Positions 1 through 9,898 of a stretch of DNA of 64,000 nt are shown here, piece after piece. Made by a program: the position numbers and the translations under genes. Source of the stretch: Diaporthe sp. PMI_573 (Eukaryota; Ascomycota; Sordariomycetes; Diaporthales; Diaporthaceae); the NCBI GenBank assembly GCA_021399435.1, contig JAJTUP010000015.1, forward strand, positions 186,001 through 250,000, written 5' to 3'. The notes beneath the pieces are model-generated. The model saw nothing but the letters and a program-made list of their open reading frames with translations. It searched no databases and was not told where the DNA came from. How positions within the stretch are numbered: the first letter of the stretch is position 1; every line of letters begins with the position of its first letter.

Positions 1-613
1 TATTTGTAGGCCAGCCTGACGTCTACTTGTTGGCTGGTGTTCGCAAGCGGGCAGGCTTGGGTGATGGGTAGGAATAAGGGCATTCGCACTGGGGCTGATC
101 GACACGCGAGGGCGTGCGGTGAAGGAGAACATTGCTAAGCTTGGTGGGCACTCAGGAGGACAGAGGGAATAAGCTGTCAGTAAAAGGCAGGCATGGCACC
201 GATGTGTGTGTGATATGCATCAATCAAATGCGTGTTGCTGCATTGTGAAAATTGCCAACCCCCTTTCCCAGCAAGTCAGTCTGGCTGCGTGTGTAGGTCT
301 AGAAACCGTGTTCCGAGGAGCAAGGACGAGGGAAGGTGCCAATAACGACCCATCACGACAAATTCCGACATAAAACACAGTGGGGGGTTAATACATTCTA
401 TCAAAGTCCCAAACCTCGAGACAAAATGTTTGGTGTGGAATTTTCCAATGCACAGGTTGAACCCGTACCCAACAGACAAATCAAACCAGACCATCCCCGA
501 AATAACAGAATGGAAACGCAGCAGCCAACGCTGACTTTTGGCGAGGCGTCCTCTCAGTATCTATCGATGCATTCCTGATGGCAACTGAGGCCGCACGGCA
601 CAAAGCCGTTTGC
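1..613. other. Intergenic, left edge
   Basis: No gene or repeat is supported here. It lies downstream of the minus-strand Myb-like gene and probably holds its 3' UTR. Confidence 0.5.
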
Positions 614-1477
614 TTAGTGAAAGCGGCTGTCCCACTCCTCATGCTTCACAAGAGCATGAGACTGGTCGGGTGCCATCATGGCACTCGGGGCAATACCGAA
701 ATCTTCCGGGTGAGTGATGTGCTGGTGATCACAAAAGGCAGGAGCAGGAGCACCGTAGCTGTCCATTTCGTACGGCGGCATTGCAAAAGGCGAGTAGGAC
801 GGGCTTGGCTGCCAGGACGCCGATTCGTGACCGCAGTGGGCAGTTGCCCCGGTGTAGTCGTAGTGGCCTGGTTCATGGCGGAGCACATCGCTCGCAGGGC
901 TGGTGGCGTACCCGTGAGACATGGCGAAGAGGTCGCTATCGCTGCAAGGCGTCAGGAGCCGGTTGTGGAATTGCACCTGGGTGTCGGGAAGGGAAGTAGG
1001 TGGCATATCAGCTTGAACGACGCAAGTCTCCGAGGGTGTCTGTTTGAATTCTCTCTTGACCCGAGTTTCGTCCTTGATCTTTGATGATGGCGCCTTGGAC
1101 TCTTCCTCTTGGGTGTCTGGTGGCGCGTTCGGATCGTTCTTGATGGGCTGTTCATTCTCCTTCTTGGTCTTGGGTTCCTTCTTGGATTTGGTGACCTTCG
1201 ACTTGGTGGCGCCGGCTCGGTTCCTTCGTTGAGGCTCGATATTCAACAGGGAATTACGAAATCGAGAGTACCTCATGCGGGCAGCATGGCCGTTTGTGAT
1301 CTCCTGGGCTAGTATCGGGTTATGGGCAACAGCGTTCCAGTCAATCTAATAGGTCAGCGGCCTATTCCTTCGAGTTCCAGCCCAAAGTCCCCGGGATGCC
1401 CTTACATCTTTGAGGTTCTTCTGCTGCAGTATAGCGAAGAGGAATCGAGCCATGACATTGTCATTGTTTGAAGACAT
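614..1477 (-). CDS. Myb/SANT-like nuclear protein, two exons
   Basis: Likely DNA- or chromatin-binding protein of 267 residues. Exon 1 (1477-1406) and exon 2 (1345-614) are joined in phase 0 across a 60-nt intron with donor GTAAG and acceptor TTAG. Residues about 7-60 form a fungal Myb-like domain: a helix reading ARFLFAILQQKNLKD, the core IDWNAVAH, then EITNGHAARMRYSRFRNSL, which is a pattern known from fungal Myb-like proteins. A lysine-rich stretch follows, with several KSKK or KKE clusters fitting nuclear import. The rest is Ser/Pro/Tyr/His-rich and probably disordered. The tail resembles that of the protein at 11166-12090 (a GHADYT-like segment and a charged end), so the two are probably paralogues. 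The start is the ATG at 1477; an internal Met in exon 2 would drop half of the domain. The exact target is unknown. Confidence 0.75.
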
Positions 1478-3582
1478 GGCGACAATGCCAACGGCGAGTG
1501 CTCAGACAAGTCCGTTGAAGGGCCAAGTAGAGGGGAACGAGAGGGTTTCACAGTAGAGGAGAGGGGGGTGCTGTTCCAATTTGAGCTTCACAACGTACTG
1601 GTAGCGCCGCTGGAATGGCCACCTGCCCGGGATCTTACACAGTTTGAATAGTGCAAAAGGCTCGAGATGTAGGGTGTGGGGTGAGTCACTTGGTGGGTGT
1701 GTGAAGATCAGTGAGGCAAGGCTTCGAGTGTGACTTTATAAGTCCGGGCTACCAGACGAGGCCAACATGTACCATTTAGGGATGGGTTGATAGTGTGCCT
1801 AGGCGATATGAATTGAGATCAAATGGCTGCTCAGGGCTATCAACCCCCTGATAGCCAGAACTCCTTGGTTGGGTGCAATCGGCAGTGAGCCGGGCTGAGC
1901 ACATAAGCTCCCAGCAACAATGTGCTGATGATCGGCCAAGGAGATGCTTGAAAAGATCTTGACCATGACCAAAGGGGACAACTCTGCATGGGGGAAGAAA
2001 AAAAGCTGTTTGCTCCTGTCCGAGCATAGGGGCTGATAAAGCCGGGAAGCAAAGGAATGCAAAGGGGCCCCGGGTTCATCTTGCTGGGGACTTCTTGCAT
2101 TTTGTCTGGGCCTTGTCTGCATCCGTAGAGACATCCGTGAGAACGATGCCCGTGGTTGCCTGGTCAGCTGGAAAAACCCAACAAATCAAAGCTCCGTTGC
2201 GAGGGTGGTGTGGGTTAAACGTGATCTCGCGGAGGACTCGCGTAAAGTGGCATCCTGAACAGGTTGCATCGTGCGTCTGGGATTCCGGCCTGACCCCTGT
2301 CCCTACCCTTGCGTTGTGCCGCTGCAGAGTACAGCAGCACAAGAAACTGGCTGACGCTGGTAATGGTGGGAGAGTCACGGAGGAATGGGGATTTGGTCGG
2401 CAGGGTCATCTGCCGCTCGGACGCTCCTTGGAGAGATTCGACAAGCGACCCGGCTTGAACCGACGAGAACGAAGGCCGCGGACTGGGCCAAGGAAGACGA
2501 CGCAGGTAGGACAGGACCGGAAGGTGTAGCGGGCCAGGATCGACGCAACAGTGAGTCATAAGTCATTGCAAACACGCCGAGACAGGGTCGCTTGTCGGTT
2601 CAGGGATCTTAATTGGAACACGATGCAATGCGCGTCGGAGAGCGTCACTTCCCCGGTGCACCGCACACCATGCATGCCAAACCAGGTCAGGGAACGGTCG
2701 GGTCAAGTCGTGTCGAAGGACTACATAATTTACTTCTTCGTCCTTGCGCTGCCACCGGGTCGTAGATCGGCCAAGAGGGCCGACCTTTTTTTTTTTCTTT
2801 TCTTTTTTCCTTCTTCCCCATCGAATTGACGAATCGCGGCCGGGCAAGGCCAGTCCAGGCTGCAGGGAGCGCGAGGATGCGAACCGTTGGCGATCCTACT
2901 CCCAACCTGATCGTGTCAGTGTCACCAAATCCGAGCCCGACGCCAAGCGAAGGAGACGCAAGACATTGGAGCCTGTGTCTGGGAACTTTGTCTGGGGCTT
3001 GCGCCGGACTGGCACCTCGATTGGCCGGAGACGTGTGCCGAATACACGCGTCCGAGCTCCAAAGTTGGAAAGCGGGGCTTGACCCAGCAGGACAGTGCGG
3101 GCTGGGCAACGCGAGATGGCTCGCGAGTCCACGTGATAGCGTCCAGAGTACAGCCAGAGTACAGCTCTGCCTTCCTTTGCCTCTCGCTCCCGCCTAGACA
3201 GACGGCTTGGGGTGTGGCCGGGAACGAACGGACCATCAAGTCAAGCACAGATCACTGCCCGGCTCCTCCCCACGCTGTGACTCCCCAGCTCCCCCCCCTC
3301 CGTCTCCCCAACGGTGACTGGCTGGCAGCTCCCCTCGCATTTCTGACCAAGCTCCTCCCTCCGCTCGCAAAGCCCCCCAGATAGCCAGCTATCAACAAGT
3401 CGTTTCTTCCCTCCCTCTGCCAAAGGCCTCCAGGTACCGGTCTAACAATTATTGCCCGTCTCGATCCGGTCAATCAGATCAACCAGATCCATTCGTTCCA
3501 ACCATCCACCGCGTCATATTCGTCCACGCCTTTTGAGGCTATTCGCAATTAGGCCCGCGCCTGGTTCCTGGAGCCCGCGAGG
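1478..3582. other. Divergent intergenic region
   Basis: About 2.1 kb between two divergently transcribed Myb-like genes, so both promoters lie here. A T-rich tract is at 2786-2812. The last 350 bases before 3583 are pyrimidine-rich, as in fungal promoters and leaders. No convincing gene was seen. Confidence 0.5.
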
Positions 3583-4784
3583 ATGAACAGCAAAAACTGG
3601 GGCGACAGTCAGTACCTTTTCTGCCTGCTCAATCCTGTCATTCTTTGTGTTTCTTTCCTCTGTCCCTCTTCTAGCTCTTGTCACCAGCCGGCAACCGGAC
3701 GCCCCTGTAGCCCCAGATTGATGTTGTTATTGTTATTGTTATTGTTGCTGCTGCTGCCGCTGCCGCTGCCGCTGCCACCAGCACTGTCAGGCGTTCCGCT
3801 GATATCGTGTCCATCCAGAAGCCGACAAGGATCTGTTCTTCACCATACTGTCTGTCAAGAACATTGGTGTCATAAGTGGCTCAGAATGGACCACCATCGG
3901 GAACCACATGCGGTCTCTTGGATATGGTTTCACTAATGAAGGATGCCGGTAAGCTTTACTCTGCTTGATCCAACGCGTCTCTATCCCGGGACGGCCAGGC
4001 CATTCAATTTAGCCTTGCCATGCAATCTCTCGTGCCTTCCACACTCCCTTTTTGTCTCTCATGTCCCACTCCCAATTCCTCGTCTTCGCTCAGGCGTCTC
4101 CGACTCCACAACGGGACAATGAAAAGGCACCGTCATCTCAGTTTCGCCTTTCAAGAAGTCGTCTTTCATGCAGAGCCTGCATTTCGTCCCGGCGGTTCTC
4201 AATTCGCTCTCAAGAACAAGGCTAACATTGGTGCTAGCCAACACTTCCAAGGTCTCCGCCGAGCACAGCAAAAGGCTGAGGCGAATGGCGCATTGGGTGA
4301 CAACCCCCGGAAGGTCGACCCTACCCTGAACCCCATCACGCGACGCCCGGGTCCGGGACGGGGGCGGCCCAGGAAGTCTGTTGGCGGTGCCTCTGCGGAT
4401 GCTCAGGGGCCTGATAGCGCGAGCCCCTCGCCGTCCGAACCCCAGATTCAGCAGCAGCAACAACAACCGCAGGCACAACCACTGGATCTGGAACAGTCTA
4501 TGCAACCGCAGCCGCCTATGGATCCCAGCGTTGGCCCTGCACCAACCCCCATGATGGATGCCGCGCCGACACAGGCCCAAGCCCCGGTCCCGCCGCAGCC
4601 GCAGCCCATGGTCCTGCAGCCTGAGGGCGTGTCTTTCGAGGGTGCCAGCGAGGAGCCTGATGAGCATGCTGCTAAGCGCCCCAAGCTTGAAGAGAACCAC
4701 GATCCTGCACTCAACGACGAAGCTATCCTCAGCGCCTTGGCGGCACACACCAGCCCTGGCGTGGATCACTACAACCCAGAGTAA
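3583..4784 (+). CDS. SANT-like protein with an AT-hook, three exons
   Basis: Predicted DNA-binding protein of 233 residues. Exons are 3583-3607, 3819-3948 and 4238-4784; introns are 211 and 289 nt. Residues 6-60 are the SANT-like unit: NWGDKADKDLFFTIL, then SEWTTIGNHM, then LGYGFTNEGC, with the second half QHFQGLRRAQQK supplied by exon 3. The intron between C-R and QH is in phase 2 (CG|C). The same position and phase recur through the array at 5.6-8.4 kb, so this gene is the best template for reading that array. An AT-hook (PGRGRPRKS) sits near residue 100, followed by a Gln/Pro-rich low-complexity region and the nuclear-signal-like AAKRPKLEE. The first intron holds TTG/CTG/CCG tandem repeats (3724-3777). 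A weak further intron is possible right at the stop codon. Confidence 0.75.
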
Positions 4785-5558
4785 GTATCCTCCAGGCCAA
4801 GTCCTCCTCTTGAAGCCTTTGCTGACAGTATTAAGTTTCTACGGAGAGGCCTGACGGCGCCCACAAAGACGTGAACACAGGGGTGTCCAGTCTCAGCTAC
4901 AACCGGCCTGGGTCGCCCAGCGTTGAGCTCATTGGCGTTGCTTTGGTGTTACGGTGGTGTGTCAGTTTCTATTTATTTTGGTGTCTCGGTATTTCTTTGT
5001 TGCTTAGGATGCCCTCTGCTTTGGGCGCGTCCAGTGCCACCAGCGTTTATAGGTCCGATCTGGCTTGGGGACCCGGACTATGTTGCCTAGGACAAAGAAG
5101 CTATTCTTTAGGGGAAGACTCGTTGGAATGGACGCAAACCCACTTCTAAGTCACATAATTATATTTGCCCTCTTGCGTTCGAATCACTCTCGCAAGCTAT
5201 TTGAATTGTCCCGGGACAGCATCACCGTCTGCCTATTGCCATAAGCTGGCGAGCTTATCTACCTACGTACCTTGCCCCATGTGCATGTTCAGTCACCCCG
5301 GCTCGTGATAGGATTGTCTTTGACCAGACGACCGAAATTGATTCACGCCCAGTCATCTAGATCTATGAGTTTCGGCCGGGCAGTGTGGCTCATCTCCTTA
5401 GGGCCGAGTGCCCATCTTTTTAAGGGATTCTGATTGAGGTCTGAATGCCGGGACCTTTCTAAGCTAGATGCAATCGCGAAGCTCACGACACCTTGCTGCA
5501 CTCAACAGCAACAAGAAGATCAATTACGCTTCTCGAGCTTAGTCTTTCTCAAGACAAT
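4785..5558. other. Intergenic
   Basis: The 3' flank of the AT-hook gene and the upstream region of array unit A. No supported gene was seen. Confidence 0.4.
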
Positions 5559-5794
5559 ATGCCCCTCATCATGGCTGGAGCCATCTCTAAGCCAGCTGTT
5601 GTCGCCGCTGTCACCGGCAGCCACAGTAGCCCAAAGAGCACCAACACAAAATGGAACGAGGAAGCGCACCGGGCCCTCATCGGCGCACTTCTGGATGTGA
5701 TGGACTCCGCTGATACAAAGTGGCGGGCTCACCTAGATCTAATGGTTGAAAGCATGGAGGAACGAGGCCAGCAGTTCTCCAGGGAGGGAATTCG
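5559..5794 (+). CDS. SANT-like first-exon unit A
   Basis: Open exon starting at ATG 5559 (an alternative ATG is at 5571) and ending at the donor ATTCG|GTAATG in phase 2. It encodes 78 residues plus two bases. The last 50 residues fit the first half of the SANT-like fold: TKWNEEAHRALIGALLDVMD, then MVESMEERGQQFSREGIR, where IR takes the place just before the conserved intron of the gene at 3583. Read without splicing it stops at once (TAA overlaps the donor). No clear second-half exon follows before unit B. A short sequence at 5927-5938 (CAGCATCTGCAC) resembles the start of the shared exon at 8106. It is either a first exon that splices further downstream or a relic of a duplicated gene. Confidence 0.5.
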
Positions 5795-6036
5795 GTAATG
5801 TCCATCTGTTTCATTTATCTCATCGCTCAGAAGGCAATCCACCAACCCTCCCTCCCTCCTACCTCGTACCACATTCAAACAGAGTCACAGCCGTTCCCCT
5901 CCACCTTGCGTCGCCCATTTTCTCTTCAGCATCTGCACCATAGAAAAGAAAAAGAAAGAAACGAGAAGTCACGGCAGAACCTGCCTGCACCAAGCAACAA
6001 GTCACAACCAACACTACCAATTCAAACTTCCTCGAA

Positions 6037-6194
6037 ATGCCTCCCGTGTGGGACGACGCCCGTGAGCGAGACCTGCTCGAGGAAATGTACTTCGTACTAT
6101 CCTCCCGCCAGCCACTGTCCCAAGAGGACAAGGATGCTGTTGTTGTAGGAATGAAGCAGAGAGGCTACCTCAGCCTCACGTGGAACGCGATTCG
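6037..6194 (+). CDS. SANT-like first-exon unit B
   Basis: Begins at ATG 6037 after a CA-rich leader and ends at donor ATTCG|GTAAGG in phase 2, 158 nt. It reads PPVWDDARERDLLEEMYFVL, then DAVVVGMKQRGYLSLTWNAIR, matching the W...DLL and GY...W..IR spacing of the other units. An acceptor at 6338-6339 (CCTAG) would join it in frame to unit C through a short basic linker, giving a protein with two half-domains. Splicing to the shared exon at 8106 would also be in frame. Confidence 0.5.
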
Positions 6195-6379
6195 GTAAGG
6201 TATACTCTTAGAACACAAGACCGGCCCAGTGGCATCATATCTGCCTCCCACTTTCTACATTCCCACCCACAGCGCGGTCCCCCATTCTTTTCGTTTTCTG
6301 TCCTTTCTTTTCTGCGTTCTCAACACATCAACCTCCTAGCGACACAACACAACGCGTATCGCGACTCATAAAGCAAAAC

Positions 6380-6537
6380 ATGGGTGTGGCTTGGAACGCT
6401 GATGCCGATGCCGACCTTTTTCAGGCGGTGCTCGCTTTCTCGCCGCCTTTGACCCAGATACCGGCTGCAGACCGCGAGGGCATTGTTGCGTTCATGCACG
6501 GCCGCGGTCACACCGACGCGACTTGGGAGGGCATCCG
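6380..6537 (+). CDS. SANT-like first-exon unit C
   Basis: ATG 6380 to donor ATCCG|GTAAGC in phase 2; 158 nt, the same length as unit B. It encodes VAWNADADADLFQAVLAF, then REGIVAFMHGRGHTDATWEGIR. The region before it has a pyrimidine-rich stretch and a CA-rich leader, which looks like a promoter of its own. No second-half exon was seen before unit D, and acceptors just upstream of D do not keep D's frame. Confidence 0.5.
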
Positions 6538-6674
6538 GTAAGCCGCCCTGCCAGTCTTGCCAAGTGGCTACCTTCACACTGCCAGATCTTGACCCCTCCG
6601 CAAACACACTCGCTTCTCTCTCTTGGTCCCTCGACCTTCACTCCTCTGTATCTACAACCTGGTTGTTTGGCAAC

Positions 6675-6838
6675 ATGTCTCAGTCAAAGGCTTGGGATAG
6701 TGTCACAATGAGTGACCTCTTGGTCGCATTCATCACCACTACATCTATCCTCTCAGATATGAGCGCCGCGGAGAAGGAGGAAGTGGTCGCCTTCATGCAG
6801 AATCATGGCTACGGCTCCATTTCCTGGGACAAGATTCG
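6675..6838 (+). CDS. SANT-like first-exon unit D
   Basis: ATG 6675 to donor ATTCG|GTATGT in phase 2, 164 nt. It encodes SKAWDSVTMSDLLVAFI, then EEVVAFMQNHGYGSISWDKIR. Units C and D share an AFM core and are the most alike of the set. If the donor is not used, the frame stays open through the spacer into unit E, so an unspliced D-E product of about 170 residues is possible. Confidence 0.5.
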
Positions 6839-7016
6839 GTATGTCAGTTGCCCCTCAGGTCCAGCAAAGCTGCCAGCCTCGCCTGATATTTTCCCTGCCC
6901 ACGTGCTTCTCATTCTCAACGTCAACCGCCCAACGCTTGAACATCATCGTGTCTTTTCATTCCCGTTATTACTCTCCAACATACCATTTACCCCTCATAA
7001 CATCAAGCGTTCGAAA

Positions 7017-7186
7017 ATGGGTCCAAAGAACAATCAAGTTTCCCAGAAATGGGATGAGCCTGCTCTCGTCAAGGACCTGCTCGCCGCGACCGTCGATCAC
7101 CTCAACCCATCGAAGCAGGACATACTGCAGATTGCCACCAAAGCGAAGGCGATGGGAGGCTGGCATTTCACTGAGAGTGCATGCTA
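7017..7186 (+). CDS. SANT-like first-exon unit E
   Basis: ATG 7017 to donor TGCTA|GTATGT in phase 2, 170 nt. It encodes QKWDEPALVKDLLAATV, then KAKAMGGWHFTESAC. Splicing to the shared 3' exon would complete a Tyr codon (TA|C). The unspliced frame ends at the TAG formed by the donor. It is more diverged from the pattern than B-D (no W..IR ending). Confidence 0.45.
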
Positions 7187-7422
7187 GTATGTGGTGATGA
7201 TACTTCTTAGTTGGTGTCAATTCCCACTCCAAAGTTTCCAAGCAGTGCCCAGGCTTCCTCTCTTTCCTGCCCAGTAATTCTCGTTTGCGCGACCCTTCTT
7301 CTTTACACTCCATTCCTGCCTACCACCCTTTCAGCACGTCCGTCTCAATTCCCTCCAGCTCAACGAGCATTCAACAAGCAGTCGCATCCTTATTCCGTTC
7401 TCAGAGCTGCAGCACCTTGAAG

Positions 7423-7571
7423 ATGTCTGATCGTACCACCTGGGGCGAAAAGGCCCACTTGGACCTGCTGCTTGCAATTCTGAACGTCACGATCACCAAC
7501 TCAGACTGGGATAGCAAGATCTTGCCAGAGCTGAGAGCCAAGGGCTACACTTACACCGTCTCAGCTGCCCT
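7423..7571 (+). CDS. SANT-like first-exon unit F
   Basis: ATG 7423 to donor GCCCT|GTACGC in phase 2, 149 nt. It encodes TTWGEKAHLDLLLAILNV, then LPELRAKGYTYTVSAAL. The 13 bases just before its ATG (7410-7422, CAGCACCTTGAAG) resemble the opening of the shared second exon at 8107, as if a duplicated exon 2 had been fused to the next unit. The donor is weaker than those of A-D. Confidence 0.45.
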
Positions 7572-7790
7572 GTACGCTTTCAACTCGGTTCATCAAACCC
7601 CCCCTCTTCCCCAAGAAGCTCCCTTGAACATCACATCACATCTCTTCTAACCTCCTCCTACCTTTTGCCCCACCCTTTCACACCTGAACGTTTCCCACCA
7701 CTCTCTCCTACGTCTTAGTGTTTCCATCACATTCCTTCACAACAGTCCTTTCCAACCTCGACCGCTTCCACAAGCATTATCACCGCCATC

Positions 7791-8383
7791 ATGACCAGTC
7801 CTTCCAAAGGCCCTCCCTTCAAGTGGGACTCCGCTTCAGAGCGTGATCTCTTCGCCGCTTGCCTGGTCGCCGCGGACGAGCCGAAGGGCGCCACCTTGGC
7901 CAAGGCTATGGACATCCTGAAGGAAAACTTTGGAGAGCGTTTCACCCAGAAGGCTGCTTCTCATAGACTGTAATTCACTACCCCAAGAAGAGTCTCACAA
8001 CAATTACCTCTCTAAGTGGAGAGCCTAACATTACCATCATCAGCGTGGTCACATCATGAAATCGACACTGCTTTTGTCTTGTGCTCCTGCTGACTTCTCC
8101 TGCAGCCAGCACCTGCAGAAACTCAAGCGCAAGGAGGGCGGCGGCACTCCCAGCAAGAAGGCCGCCACGCCGGCCAAGAAGCGCGCAAAGGCCACCGCTG
8201 AAGACGACGACGACGCCGCCACTCCAAAGAAGAAGCGCAAGATGCCCAAGGCCGAGCCTGACCACGATGACGACGACGAGGTTGAGCTGCAGCTCAAGAA
8301 CGAGGATGCGTAAGTACCTCCCTCTGACACTTTTGGCTTCCTAAGCTCACAGGTCTCACTATAGCGAGCACGGCGACGTCTAA
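7791..8383 (+). CDS. SANT-like nuclear protein (unit G plus shared 3' exons)
   Basis: The only complete gene of the array: exons 7791-7969, 8106-8309 and 8365-8383, 133 residues. Exon 1 gives FKWDSASERDLFAACLVA, then LKENFGERFTQKAASHRL. Exon 2 supplies QHLQKLKRKEGG, completing the fold across a 136-nt phase-2 intron (CT|C). The remainder is a Lys/Ala-rich, then Asp-rich tail with two strong nuclear-signal-like clusters (PAKKRAK and PKKKRKMPK). The last exon adds EHGDV and the stop. Because units A-F all end in the same phase, any of them could splice in frame to 8106; whether they do cannot be seen from sequence. The basic and acidic tail suggests a chromatin-associated role, which is inference. 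Confidence 0.7.
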
Positions 8384-9364
8384 GCCCGCCACTTTCGGCA
8401 TCTACATGACCCAACACCGACAACGTCTCGACAATGTCGCCATAGCTGCCTCTCGGGATCGCCGCAGCTAAGCCAGAGATGGAGCAACCTTTCTGTTGGA
8501 GGAGTCTTGGAAACCGTGGTTGGGGGAGGTGATAGGAGGGTCGGCTCCCAATTTTGAGGAAACACAGACAAGGACAAGGGATGTTCACATACAGGGAAGC
8601 AAAATGTGCTTCAGTCGCCCCTGGCATCGAAACTGGTTGCTGCCTGCCCGGTGGGCATGCCAGGGCTTTGTAGAAATAGCGTGGACATTCCAGATACTTC
8701 AAAACTCAACCACTGATGATTTAACTCAGGCCTATCTGCATTAATAATGCTCCTGATTGTGCTTTCGCGGTTTCCACAAGCAATGAAATGCTGTATCATG
8801 AAGCCCGTACATACTTACATTTCCTCCAGACTGCGCAATGACCATACAGAGGGGAGGCTGGGAAAGAAGAAAGAAACTTTAATAGTCTTTCTAGAAAGTG
8901 TTTGCGCTGAGAAACTACAGCTCAGCATTTTGAAGTTGAAGGAAGTCCTTTACATTTCTGCTCGAACACTGACCACCGGACGAGACCCCCGGTATCGATG
9001 TATCGATGCGATACCGCTTTCTTAGGCAGAGCACTGCACGCCTTTTAAGAGCTTTCTACCACAGCTACAAACGCGACCGTTGCCGTTCTTTCCTTCTGTC
9101 CCTCCTCGTTTGACACCATCAGTATTTCACAATACCAGTTCTCGTGGATTGTTACTCCACTTCTTCCATCTTCCAACCGCTACCTTCGACCAGCACGTTT
9201 GCCGTCAAGCATACTCGTGTAAGTTAACGTGTTCCAATCAGAGGATGGTGATATTTACCCATCTATGCTCATGATCATGTCAACGCGCCAAGGGTCATCT
9301 TGTGTCTTGAAGCGACGACGAAATCTGACCAGTGGTAGAACGGGCTCACTCGCAACCACCCACA
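8384..9364. other. Intergenic
   Basis: The 3' flank of the SANT array and the upstream region of the next SANT-like gene. No supported gene was seen. Confidence 0.4.
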
Positions 9365-9898
9365 ATGTCCGACCCAACCAAGTCCCCCGAGACCCCCAAG
9401 AAGGGCCAGTTGAACGAGAAGCAGACTAAGCTCCTGGCCGCCATGACCCAGAATACCGTGGGCAAGGTTGAGTACAATGTCAGTCCGACAGAACCGCCCA
9501 ACATGTGCCTTCATGTTTCATATCCTAATATTGATTGCACATTCTCACAGTGGGAGAAGATTGCCATCGACACAGGCTACAAGAACGTCGCCAGCGCGAA
9601 GAGTACCTACTCCCGCCTCTGTTCCCAGTTCAACGGCGGCGGCAGCAAGAACTCTACCGACAACAAGGGCGACGGCCCTGTCACCGGCGGCCCCAACACC
9701 CCAACCAAGGTCGCCAAGCGCACCGGAAAGGTGGGCAGTTCCTCGACCAAGAAGCCCCGTGCCAAGAAGGGTGCCGCTGCTGCTTCTGCTGCGTCCAGCG
9801 CCGGCGAGGATGATGAGGAGAAAGGAGAGCTTATCGAGGCAAAGAATGAACCCGAGGACGAGGGTGAGGTTGATGCCATGATGAGCGGTGCGCTCTAA
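9365..9898 (+). CDS. Myb/SANT-like basic protein, two exons
   Basis: Small nuclear-type protein of 149 residues when exons 9365-9466 and 9551-9898 are joined in phase 0. The Myb-like unit spans about residues 16-65: LNEKQTKLLAAMTQNTVGK, WEKIAIDTGY, then KNVASAKSTYSRLCSQF. A Lys-rich stretch (TKKPRAKKG) and an acidic end follow. The 84-nt intron has no stop and keeps frame, so retention would give a 177-residue form plus stop. The gene architecture matches that at 11166: short helix 1, intron at G-K, W/F..IA core. Confidence 0.7.
   Translation: MSDPTKSPETPKKGQLNEKQTKLLAAMTQNTVGKVEYNVSPTEPPNMCLHVSYPNIDCTFSQWEKIAIDTGYKNVASAKSTYSRLCSQFNGGGSKNSTDNKGDGPVTGGPNTPTKVAKRTGKVGSSSTKKPRAKKGAAAASAASSAGEDDEEKGELIEAKNEPEDEGEVDAMMSGAL

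Noticed and set aside
2551..3197. Overlapping open frames on both strands upstream of the AT-hook gene
   Set aside because: They run through a T-rich tract and promoter-like sequence, give low-complexity or basic nonsense translations, and none has a plausible start.
4785..4874. Possible fourth exon of the AT-hook gene (donor GA|GTAAGT at 4783, acceptor near 4828)
   Set aside because: The branch-like CTGAC is too close to the acceptor and the added 15 residues are not informative. The simple stop at 4782-4784 is kept, though the donor match is good.
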